From positions 1,178,001 to 1,242,000 of the forward strand of contig NZ_DASYGY010000009.1 of the NCBI RefSeq assembly GCF_035999195.1: a stretch of DNA of 64,000 nt, given 5' to 3'. A program made the translations under genes and the position numbers. Positions 26,971-34,994 of the stretch are shown piece after piece. The notes beneath the pieces were generated by a model that was not told the DNA's origin, made no database searches, and saw nothing but the letters and a program-made list of their open reading frames with translations. The stretch is from Pseudoxanthomonas sp. (GTDB taxonomy: Bacteria > Pseudomonadota > Gammaproteobacteria > Xanthomonadales > Xanthomonadaceae). Within the stretch, counting starts at the first letter, position 1; the number at the start of each line of letters is the position of its first letter.

Positions 26971-27118
26971 GCGGCGTCCAGGGAGCAGGTAGAGGCGGGA
27001 TTCTCGCCCAAGCGTGCGGGATTCCCAAATCCCGGCCTGAATCGCGACTGGCGACCGCGTGGCCGGTCCGCGCCGGGCCGCGCGTTCGATGGCGCATTCC
27101 CCTTGCACAGCCGTGGCC

Positions 27119-27652
27119 ATGCGTCCGATCCGCCTCCCGATGTTTCCCGCCCTGGTGCTGGCCCTGGCCGCCTGCCAGCCCGCGTCGCCGCGCGTCGTGG
27201 CGGCGCTGCCCGCCCCGTCGCTGTCGGACGCCGACCTGCTCGCGCGCGGCGAGTACCTCGTGCGCATCGGCGGATGCAACGACTGCCACACGCCCGGGTA
27301 TGCGGAATCCGGCGGCACGGTCGCCAGGGACACGTGGCTGGTCGGTTCGCCGATGGGCTTCCACGGACCGTGGGGCACCACCTATCCCAGCAACCTGCGG
27401 CTGCGCATGCAGCAGCTGACCGAGGCGCAGTGGATGGAGTACAGCGCCAGCCTGCGCACGCGACCGATGATGCCCGACTTCGCCGTGCGCGCCATGAGCG
27501 AGGACGACCGCCGCGCGATCTACCGGTTCGTCCACGCGCTGGGCGCCGCCGGTCAGCCGGCACCCGAGGCGCTGCCACCCGGGAAGACACCGCCTGCGCC
27601 CTACCTGGGCCTGGTATTGCCGGCCGCCCCGCAGGCTGCAGCCGGCCAGTGA
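27119..27652 (+). CDS. Cytochrome c lipoprotein
   Basis: A 177-residue lipoprotein (lipobox LAAC, Cys19) with one heme site, CNDCH at residues 53-57, and a possible distal methionine in TRPMMPDF. WGTTYPSNLRL resembles cytochrome subunits of membrane dehydrogenases that pass electrons from periplasmic enzymes to the respiratory chain, but no dehydrogenase is adjacent. Start chosen at the ATG that opens the signal sequence. Confidence 0.85.
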   Translation: MRPIRLPMFPALVLALAACQPASPRVVAALPAPSLSDADLLARGEYLVRIGGCNDCHTPGYAESGGTVARDTWLVGSPMGFHGPWGTTYPSNLRLRMQQLTEAQWMEYSASLRTRPMMPDFAVRAMSEDDRRAIYRFVHALGAAGQPAPEALPPGKTPPAPYLGLVLPAAPQAAAGQ

Positions 27653-27662
27653 AGACGCCGCA

Positions 27663-27866
27663 TCAACCCCAGGACCCGTGCCCGCCGATCACCCAGAACA
27701 GGGCGAAGGCGAGACCGAACACCGTCCAGAACAGGTTGCCGAGTCCGCGGAATACCTTCACCGCCAGGTAGACGCCGCCGATGGCCAGCAGGACCCGCCA
27801 CAGGAAGCGCTGGTCCAGGCCGCGTGCGGACGGGGCGGTATCGGAGTGGCCGTGCATGGTGCTCAT
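27663..27866 (-). CDS. Small hydrophobic protein
   Basis: A 67-residue protein with two closely spaced hydrophobic stretches (LLAIGGVYLAVKVF and LFWTVFGLAFALFWVIGG), so an inner-membrane hairpin. I do not recognise a family. Convergent with the cytochrome gene; its ATG has no strong ribosome site. Moderately convincing because codon use is like its neighbours. Confidence 0.6.
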   Translation of the reverse strand: MSTMHGHSDTAPSARGLDQRFLWRVLLAIGGVYLAVKVFRGLGNLFWTVFGLAFALFWVIGGHGSWG

Positions 27867-28013
27867 GGAGAATCCTTCGATCGGTGGCAGTCCGGAAGTG
27901 GACGCTGCCTATGTTCCCGATCCCATCGCCCCTCCATCAGTCGCAGCCGTCAGCCATCACGGGTGACATCCGTCAGGTCATCCGCCGCCGCTGAACGGGG
28001 AAAACCTCAGGGT

Positions 28014-28051
28014 TTGAGCGCGACGGCGTGAAAGCGTACAATTTCGGTACG
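28014..28051 (+). promoter_or_regulatory. suf operon promoter with operator palindrome
   Basis: TTGAGC (28014-28019), 17 bases, then TACAAT (28037-28042) make a good sigma-70 promoter. The -10 lies inside an inverted repeat CGTAC-N7-GTACG (28035-28051). A regulator bound there would block RNA polymerase. The first gene of the operon encodes an Rrf2-type iron-sulfur regulator, so autorepression is the natural inference. Confidence 0.65.
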
Positions 28052-28073
28052 TTTTCCGGACCTTCCCTCCCCG

Positions 28074-28535
28074 ATGCTCCGTGTCACCAAGCTCACCGAC
28101 TACGCCACCGTGGTCCTGACCGTGCTCGCCGCCCGACCGGGCGAGGTGCTCAGCGCGTCCGATCTGGCCGACCACTCCGGCCTGGAGACGCCCACCGTCA
28201 GCAAGGTGCTCAAGCCGCTGGCCCAGGCCGGGCTGGTGGAAGGCCTGCGTGGCGTGCACGGCGGCTACCGCCTGAGCCGGGACGCGGCCGAGATCACCCT
28301 GGTGGAGATCGTCGAGGCCATGGAGGGTCCGCTGGCGATGACCGAGTGCAGCCAGAGCGAAAGCCAGTGCGGCATCGCGCAGAAATGCGGTGCGCGCGCC
28401 AACTGGCGGTTGATCAACGATGTGGTGGCCGACGCGCTGCGAGGCTTCACCCTCGCCCAGATGGTCGCCCCGCCCCCCTCCTCTTCCGACGACGTGCGCA
28501 GGCGACCGATCGCCGTGCAGGTCGCCACCCGCTGA
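28074..28535 (+). CDS. Rrf2/IscR-type regulator of the SUF system
   Basis: A 153-residue winged-helix regulator. The DNA-binding domain is residues 1-80 (LTDYATVVLTVLAARPGE, then LETPTVSKVLKPLAQAGLV). Three cysteines, Cys92, Cys99 and Cys105 (ECSQSESQCGIAQKC), are the expected iron-sulfur cluster ligands. It probably senses cluster supply and represses sufBCDS through the palindrome over the operon's -10. Fifteen bases separate it from sufB. Confidence 0.93.
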   Translation: MLRVTKLTDYATVVLTVLAARPGEVLSASDLADHSGLETPTVSKVLKPLAQAGLVEGLRGVHGGYRLSRDAAEITLVEIVEAMEGPLAMTECSQSESQCGIAQKCGARANWRLINDVVADALRGFTLAQMVAPPPSSSDDVRRRPIAVQVATR

Positions 28536-28550
28536 ACCGCAGGCAGCCCG

Positions 28551-29990
28551 ATGGCCACCGAGAACGCTGAAATCCTGGAACAGCTGGGACGTCGCTACGA
28601 CGCCGGCTTCGTGACCGACATCGAATCCGACTCGCTGCCGCCCGGCCTCGACGAGGACGTGGTGCGCGCCCTGTCCGCCAAGAAGGACGAGCCTGAGTGG
28701 ATGACGGAATGGCGCCTGGCCGCCTACCGCCACTGGCTGACCATGCCGGTGCCTCACTGGGCCAAGCTGAAGATCGCGCCGATCGACTTCCAGGCCATCA
28801 GCTACTACTCCGCGCCGAAGGCCAAGTACGCGTCGCTGGACGAGGTGCCTCAGGAACTGCTGGACACCTACGACAAGCTGGGCGTGCCGCTGCACGAGCG
28901 CGCGCGGCTGGCCGGCGTGGCGGTCGATGCCGTGTTCGACTCGGTGAGCGTGGGCACCACCTTCCGCAAGGAACTGGCCGAGAAGGGCATCGTGTTCTGC
29001 TCGATGAGCGAGGCCATCAAGGAGCATCCGGAGTTGGTCAAGCAGTACCTCGGCAGTGTCGTGCCGGTAGGCGACAACTACTTCGCCGCGCTGAACTCGG
29101 CGGTGTTCTCCGACGGCAGCTTCGTGTTCATCCCCAAGGGCGTGCGCTGCCCGATGGAGCTGAGCACCTATTTCCGCATCAATGCCGGCCACACGGGCCA
29201 GTTCGAGCGCACGCTGATCGTCTGCGAGGACAAGGCCTCGGTGTCCTACCTCGAAGGCTGCACCGCGCCGATGCGCGACGAGAACCAGCTGCATGCCGCT
29301 GTGGTGGAACTGGTGGCGCTGGAAGATGCCGACATCAAGTACAGCACGGTGCAGAACTGGTATCCGGGCGACGAGGAAGGCCGTGGCGGCATCTACAACT
29401 TCGTCACCAAGCGCGCCGAATGCCGCGGCGCCCGCAGCAAGGTGGTGTGGACGCAGGTGGAAACTGGCTCGGCGATCACCTGGAAGTACCCGTCCTGCGT
29501 GCTGCTGGGCGACGACTCGGTGGGCGAGTTCCACTCGGTCGCGCTGACGCACCACCGCCAGCAGGCCGATACCGGCACCAAGATGATCCACGTGGGCAAG
29601 CGCACCAAGTCGAAGATCGTCAGCAAGGGCATCAGCGCCGGCCGTGGCCAGAACACGTACCGTGGCCTGGTGAAGATAGACCGCAACGCCGACGGCGCGC
29701 GCAACCACACCCAGTGCGACAGCCTGCTGATCGGCAAGAAGTGCGGCGCGCACACCTTCCCCTACATCGAGGTGAAGAACCCGACGGCGACGCTGGAACA
29801 CGAGGCCACCACCTCCAAGATCAGCGACGACCAGATGTTCTACTGCCGCGCGCGTGGCATCGGCCAGGAAGACGCCGTCTCCATGATCGTCGACGGCTTC
29901 TGCAAGCAGGTCTTCCGAGAACTGCCGATGGAGTTCGCGGTGGAGGCGAAGAAGCTGCTGGAAGTGTCTTTGGAAGGTTCCGTCGGCTAA
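28551..29990 (+). CDS. sufB: SUF scaffold protein SufB
   Basis: SufB is the scaffold on which new iron-sulfur clusters are built with SufC and SufD. The 479-residue protein is full length: it has the FIPKGVRCPMELSTYFRIN segment, the beta-helix core (EGCTAPMRDENQLHAAVVELVA), KSKIVSKGISAG and the C-terminal RARGIGQEDAVSMIVDGFC with conserved cysteine. The stop codon lies in the loop of a 16-bp hairpin. A 119-base gap filled by palindromes separates it from sufC, unlike the tight joints in the rest of the operon. Confidence 0.97.
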   Translation: MATENAEILEQLGRRYDAGFVTDIESDSLPPGLDEDVVRALSAKKDEPEWMTEWRLAAYRHWLTMPVPHWAKLKIAPIDFQAISYYSAPKAKYASLDEVPQELLDTYDKLGVPLHERARLAGVAVDAVFDSVSVGTTFRKELAEKGIVFCSMSEAIKEHPELVKQYLGSVVPVGDNYFAALNSAVFSDGSFVFIPKGVRCPMELSTYFRINAGHTGQFERTLIVCEDKASVSYLEGCTAPMRDENQLHAAVVELVALEDADIKYSTVQNWYPGDEEGRGGIYNFVTKRAECRGARSKVVWTQVETGSAITWKYPSCVLLGDDSVGEFHSVALTHHRQQADTGTKMIHVGKRTKSKIVSKGISAGRGQNTYRGLVKIDRNADGARNHTQCDSLLIGKKCGAHTFPYIEVKNPTATLEHEATTSKISDDQMFYCRARGIGQEDAVSMIVDGFCKQVFRELPMEFAVEAKKLLEVSLEGSVG

Positions 29991-30007
29991 CGCCGACGGA
30001 ACCTTCC
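29972..30007 (+). promoter_or_regulatory. 16-bp hairpin enclosing the sufB stop codon
   Basis: GGAAGGTTCCGTCGGC (29972-29987), loop TAAC, then its exact complement (29992-30007). The TAA stop of sufB (29988-29990) is in the loop. No U-run follows, so it is probably not an intrinsic terminator; it may protect the upstream RNA end, or pause or modulate translation from sufB to sufC. Confidence 0.75.
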
Positions 30008-30008
30008 C

Positions 30009-30108
30009 GGGATACGGGATTGGAGATTCGGGATTCGTAAACGCGCCCCCCCTTCTTCGATTCGGTGCTCCCGCCCCTACGAATCCCTAATCCCGAATCA
30101 CGAATCAC
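30009..30108. repeat. GGGATTCG-family inverted repeat before sufC
   Basis: A 31-base arm (30009-30039) pairs with a right arm (30078-30108) at 25 of 31 positions. Both contain repeated GGATTCG/GGGATT words. The right arm ends one base before the sufC ATG, so the structure could mask its ribosome site. The same family occurs at 61891-62023. Confidence 0.7.
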
Positions 30109-30109
30109 T

Positions 30110-30873
<764 letters not shown>

Positions 30874-30874
<1 letters not shown>

Positions 30875-32136
30875 TGAGCGCGCTGCTCGATTCACTGGCT
30901 GCCACCTTCCAGGGCGATGCCGCACGCCGCGCGGTGCTGGACGAAGCCCTGCGCGACGGCCTGCCGGGCCCGCGCGCCGAAGCCTGGAAGTACACCTCGT
31001 TGCGCCAGCTCGAGCGTCGCAGCTTCGCTGCCGCCGACGCGTTGCCGGCGCTCGATCCGATGCTGCTGGCCGACATCCCGGCGCCGCGTGCGGTGTTCGT
31101 CAACGGCCGTTACTCGGTGGCGCTGTCGCTGACGACGGACCTGCCGGATGGCGTCAGCGTGCAGTTGCTCTCCGAAGCGCTGGCCGAGGGCGGCGACGCG
31201 GCGCGGTTCCTGCAGCGCCGCTTCGAGCGGACCGATGAAGTGTTCGCACGCCTCAACGCCGCGCTGGCGACCGAAGGCGTACTGCTGCGCGCCGAGGCCG
31301 ATACGCGCAGCGAGCATCCGCTGCACCTGGTCTTCATCGGCACCGGCGACGGCGCGGATCGTGCCTGGCACCTGCGCAACCTGATCGAACTGCGCGCCGG
31401 CGCCGCCTTGACGGTTGTCGAGCACCACATCGCGGTCGACGACCATGCGCACTTCATCAATGCGTTGAGCCATGTGCATCTGGCCAAGGACGCGCGCCTG
31501 GATCATGCCCGCATCCAGGCAGGCAGCGACCGCGCCACCACCTTCCTGCGCACCGACGCGGTGCTGGCACGCGACAGCGAATACCGGCGCGTGGACCTGG
31601 AGCTCGGCGGCGCCCTCGCGCGACATGAGCTGAACGTCCGGCTGGAAGGCGACAACGCACGCCTCGTGGCCAACGGAGTGCTGCTCGCACACGGCCGTCG
31701 CCATGTCGACACGCGCCTGGGTATCGACCACATCGGTCGCGACACCGCCTGCGAACTGACGTGGCGTGGATTGGGGGCGGATCGTGGCCGCGCCGTCTTC
31801 CATGGCGGCATCCTGATCCGCGAAGGTGCGGACGGCACCGATGCCGCGCTGTCGAACAAGAACCTGCTGCTGTCGGCCAATGCCGAGATCGATACCCAGC
31901 CGGTGCTCGAGATCCATGCCGACGAAGTGAAAGCGGCGCATGGCGCGACCGTCGGCCAGCTCGACACGACGGCGATGTTCTACCTGCGCTCGCGTGGCCT
32001 GCCGCAGGCCGAGGCGCAGCAACTGCTGACCGCCGCGTTCTGCCGCGAACCGCTGTCGGCCATCGAGGACCCGGGCCTGCGCGATCTGCTGGTGGCGCGC
32101 GTCGATGCCGCGCTGGCCGGACTGGGCGTGGCATGA
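30874..32136 (+). CDS. sufD: SUF assembly protein SufD
   Basis: SufD partners SufB and is needed for iron entry into the scaffold. The 420-residue protein has the N-terminal PGPRAEAWKYTSLRQLE segment, the shared beta-helix (VLARDSEYRRVDLELGGALAR) and the C-terminal FYLRSRGLPQAEAQQLLTAAF. It starts on the A of the sufC stop (TGATG) and ends in an ATGA overlap with sufS, so SufC, SufD and SufS are translated in a coupled way. Confidence 0.95.
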
Positions 32137-33383
32137 ACCACCAGGCCACCCCGGCACCGGCCGGACGCACGATCGACTGGGCGCGCGTGCGTGCGGACTT
32201 CCCGCTGCTGTCGCGCCAGGTCAACGGCAAGCCGCTGGTCTATCTGGACAGCGCGAACACGGGACAGAAGCCGGCCTCGGTCATCCAGTCCGTCGACGAC
32301 TTCTACCGGCAGCACAACGCCAATGTCAGCCGCGCCGTGCATACGCTGGGCACAGAGGCCACCGAAGCCTACGAGGGTGCGCGCAGGACACTGGCGCGCT
32401 TCCTCAACGTGCGGCCGGACGAACTGGTGCTGTGCAGTGGCACGACGTTCGCGATCAACCTGGTCGCGTATTCGTGGGCACTGCCGCGACTGACGGCCGG
32501 CGACACGATCCTCGTCTCGCGCATGGAACACCATGCCAACATCGTGCCGTGGCAGCTGGTCGCCCAGCGTACCGGCGCGACGATCAAGGTCGCCGAGGTC
32601 CGCGACGACGGCACCCTCGACCTCGATGCGCTGCACGCCGCGATGACCGGCGACGTGAAGCTGCTTGCACTCACCCACACCTCGAATGTGCTGGGCACGG
32701 TCAACCCGGTGCGCGAGATCTGCCGCGAAGCCCGCAGGCGCGGCATCGTCACCGTGATCGACGGCTCGCAGGCCGTGCCGCACCGCGCGGTCGACATCGC
32801 CGCGATCGGCTGCGATTTCTACGCGCTGACCGGCCACAAGATGTGCGGCCCCACCGGCACCGGCGCGCTGTGGGCGCGCAAGGAACACCTGCAGGCCATG
32901 CCGCCGTTCATCGGCGGCGGCGAGATGATCAAGGAAGTGAGCTTCGACGGCACCGTGTTCAACGACCCGCCGCACAAGTTCGAAGCCGGCACGCCCAACA
33001 TCGCGGGTTTCATCGGGCTGGGCGCGGCCGTGGACTACCTGGATGCACTGGGCATGGCGAACGTGGAGGCGCGCGAAGCCGACCTGCTCGCGCACGCCAC
33101 CGAGGAGCTGGACCGGATCGAGGGCCTGCGCATCTTCGGCCGGGCACCCGACAAGGCCGCGGTGATCTCGTTCCTGATCGAAGGCGCGCACGCGCACGAT
33201 CTGGCCACCCTGCTCGACCTGGACGGCGTGGCCGTCCGTTCCGGCCAGCACTGCGCGCATCCGCTGCTGCAGTTCTATGGTGTGGCGGCGACGCTGCGTG
33301 CGTCGTTCGCGTTCTACAACACGCATGAGGAAGTGGAGCACTTCGTCGCTGCGTTGAAAAAGGCGCGCCAGCTGCTGGCGTGA
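32133..33383 (+). CDS. sufS: Cysteine desulfurase SufS
   Basis: SufS takes sulfur from cysteine for cluster assembly, using PLP. The 416 residues are full length: the PLP lysine is Lys236 in ALTGHKMCGP, the catalytic cysteine is Cys374 in VRSGQHCAHP (type II desulfurase), and SRMEHHANIVPW is conserved. Group II enzymes usually need SufE or SufU to accept the persulfide; neither is encoded in this window. Coupled to sufD by ATGA. Confidence 0.96.
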   Translation: MNHQATPAPAGRTIDWARVRADFPLLSRQVNGKPLVYLDSANTGQKPASVIQSVDDFYRQHNANVSRAVHTLGTEATEAYEGARRTLARFLNVRPDELVLCSGTTFAINLVAYSWALPRLTAGDTILVSRMEHHANIVPWQLVAQRTGATIKVAEVRDDGTLDLDALHAAMTGDVKLLALTHTSNVLGTVNPVREICREARRRGIVTVIDGSQAVPHRAVDIAAIGCDFYALTGHKMCGPTGTGALWARKEHLQAMPPFIGGGEMIKEVSFDGTVFNDPPHKFEAGTPNIAGFIGLGAAVDYLDALGMANVEAREADLLAHATEELDRIEGLRIFGRAPDKAAVISFLIEGAHAHDLATLLDLDGVAVRSGQHCAHPLLQFYGVAATLRASFAFYNTHEEVEHFVAALKKARQLLA

Positions 33384-33468
33384 GGGGTGTGGCCTGCGGG
33401 GGAGTGGCACCCGTAGAGACTGTGCCTCACGTATGCCGTGATGGGTTCCAGCGCCGGGGACGGTACGG

Positions 33469-33491
33469 TCGCGACTGACGTCGCTCCTACA
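33469..33491. repeat. Solitary arm of the TGTGGGAGCGACG palindrome
   Basis: TCGCGACTGACGTCGCTCC then TACA matches the right arm of the repeat at 14147-14169 except for one base (CTCCTACA for CTCCCACA). No matching left arm is evident nearby. It lies in the 136-base gap between sufS and the GNAT gene. Confidence 0.75.
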
Positions 33492-33507
33492 ACAGCCCGG
33501 GCTTCCG

Positions 33508-33513
33508 TAAAAT
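33508..33513 (+). promoter_or_regulatory. -10 element immediately before the GNAT gene
   Basis: TAAAAT ends six bases before the ATG at 33520, so transcription from it would start on or next to the ATG, giving a leaderless message. No clear -35 is seen. Confidence 0.4.
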
Positions 33514-33519
33514 GCCGGC

Positions 33520-34059
33520 ATGGACAACCTCACCTTCCGCACGGCGACCCACACCGATATCCCCGCCCTGGTGGCGCTGGTGACCTCTGCCTACCGCGGG
33601 GACGCCAGCCGGCAGGGCTGGACCACCGAGGCCGACCTGCTGGATGGCCAGCGCATCGATGCCGCCGCGCTATTGCGCGACATCGAACGTCCGCGCAGCC
33701 GCATCGTGCTGGCAGAGCGCCAGGGTGTACTGCTGGCGTGCGCGCATGTCGCCGAGGAAGACGGCGCGGGCTACTTCGGCATGTTTTCGGTGCGTCCCGA
33801 CCTGCAGGGTGGCGGCGTCGGCAAGGCGGTGCTGGCCGAAGCCGAGCGCGTCGCGCGCGAGGACTGGGGTCTGCCGGCCATGCGCATGACGGTGATCGAC
33901 ATCCGCGATGAGCTGATCGCGTTCTACGAACGTCGCGGCTACGTGCGCACCGGCATCAAGAAGCCGTTCCCCTATGGCGACGCGCGCTATGGCATTCCCA
34001 GGCGCGACGATCTGCGCTTCGAGGTCCTGGAAAAGCCGCTGGCGGGAGCCGTCGCATGA
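33520..34059 (+). CDS. GNAT-family acetyltransferase
   Basis: A 179-residue GCN5-type N-acetyltransferase: FGMFSVRPDLQGGGVGKAVLAEAE is the acetyl-CoA loop, and RDELIAFYERRGYVRTGIKKPFPYG closes the fold. Substrate unknown. It is linked by an ATGA overlap to the Rieske gene and lies after sufS on the same strand, so it rides with the SUF operon or starts from its own -10 next to the ATG. Confidence 0.9.
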   Translation: MDNLTFRTATHTDIPALVALVTSAYRGDASRQGWTTEADLLDGQRIDAAALLRDIERPRSRIVLAERQGVLLACAHVAEEDGAGYFGMFSVRPDLQGGGVGKAVLAEAERVAREDWGLPAMRMTVIDIRDELIAFYERRGYVRTGIKKPFPYGDARYGIPRRDDLRFEVLEKPLAGAVA

Positions 34060-34388
34060 GCGAAACGTGGACGTTCGTATGCGCCACCGGTGAGCTGCTG
34101 CCCGGAGAAATGAAGACCGTCTTCGACGAGGTCACCGGCACGCCCATCGTGGTCGTCAACCATGACGGCGCCCTGTATGCGCTGGAGGACCAGTGCAGCC
34201 ATGAGGATTTCGAGCTGTCGGCGGGCAGCTTCGACCCGGCGGAGGCCAGCATCGAATGCGTGCTGCATGGCGCCCGCTTCGATGTCCGCGATGGGCGGGC
34301 CCTGTGCGCGCCGGCCTATTCACCGGTGGCGAAGTTTCCGACCAGGATCGAACACGGCGGGGTCTGGACCCGCGACGACCGCGACTGA
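34056..34388 (+). CDS. Rieske-type [2Fe-2S] ferredoxin
   Basis: A 110-residue soluble Rieske protein. The cluster ligands are Cys47/His49 (QCSHE) and Cys68/His71 (ECVLHG), both complete. Such stand-alone Rieske ferredoxins sit at the end of many SUF operons and may supply electrons for assembly, or simply be a client. Overlaps the GNAT gene by four bases; a Fur-like site follows 30 bases after its stop. Confidence 0.92.
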   Translation: MSETWTFVCATGELLPGEMKTVFDEVTGTPIVVVNHDGALYALEDQCSHEDFELSAGSFDPAEASIECVLHGARFDVRDGRALCAPAYSPVAKFPTRIEHGGVWTRDDRD

Positions 34389-34417
34389 GTCCGACGACTG
34401 ACGCTCGTGTTGTAATC

Positions 34418-34436
34418 GCAAATCATTCTCATTATC
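34418..34436 (+). promoter_or_regulatory. Fur-box-like site 1
   Basis: GCAAATCATTCTCATTATC matches 14 of 19 positions of the GATAATGATAATCATTATC consensus. It lies 52 bases before the first leader gene of the iron region and shares ATTCTCATT with the other two sites. Confidence 0.75.
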
Positions 34437-34487
34437 CTGTCGCACCGCTGCGGCAGGCTGTCGCAGCACGACCCGCCCGAGGCCCTG

Positions 34488-34856
34488 GTGCTGCGCGATA
34501 TCCACCCTTTCACGTCCGTGTTCGCCGGCCTGTTGATGGCGTGCCTGTTCGTGATCGTGGGCGGCAGCACATCCTGCAGCGTCTCCGACGAGGGCGAGCG
34601 GACCACGTGGGCCCTGACACTGTCGCAGCACGACAATCTCGCGGCCGAACGCGATGTTGCCGACACCGTCCCGGCACAGGCGGAACGGCCGGCGGAAAGC
34701 CTTCCCATGCCATCCGAGTCCGAAGGCGATGATGCCGGCCTCGCCGCGACGTTGGCGCCGCCGGGACCACGGGCACGTGTGGTCGTCGCACCGCATGTCG
34801 ACGTAGCGCGATCACGGGCTATCCGCCACCCGGGCCGCGGGCCGCCCGCCGCCTGA
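34488..34856 (+). CDS. Leader ORF of receptor 1: small membrane protein, unknown
   Basis: A 122-residue hypothetical protein between Fur-like site 1 and the receptor. It starts at GTG with GAGG upstream. One hydrophobic helix (VFAGLLMACLFVIVGG, about residues 11-26) precedes an acidic then proline/arginine-rich tail (ending HPGRGPPAA). GC-rich third positions argue that it is translated. I recognise no domain. A gene in the same place, with the same layout, precedes the second receptor. Confidence 0.5.
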   Translation: MLRDIHPFTSVFAGLLMACLFVIVGGSTSCSVSDEGERTTWALTLSQHDNLAAERDVADTVPAQAERPAESLPMPSESEGDDAGLAATLAPPGPRARVVVAPHVDVARSRAIRHPGRGPPAA

Positions 34857-34994
34857 TCACGCTGCGCACCGCATCCGCCGGTGCCCTGCCGCTGCCTCCC
34901 CCGATCCCTGCGCCGAACGGCGCCGATCCGTCCCTGTCACCGCTCCCGCCAGCCTTCGCCACCGGGTGTTTCTTCTCCGCACCTGAGGATGCTC

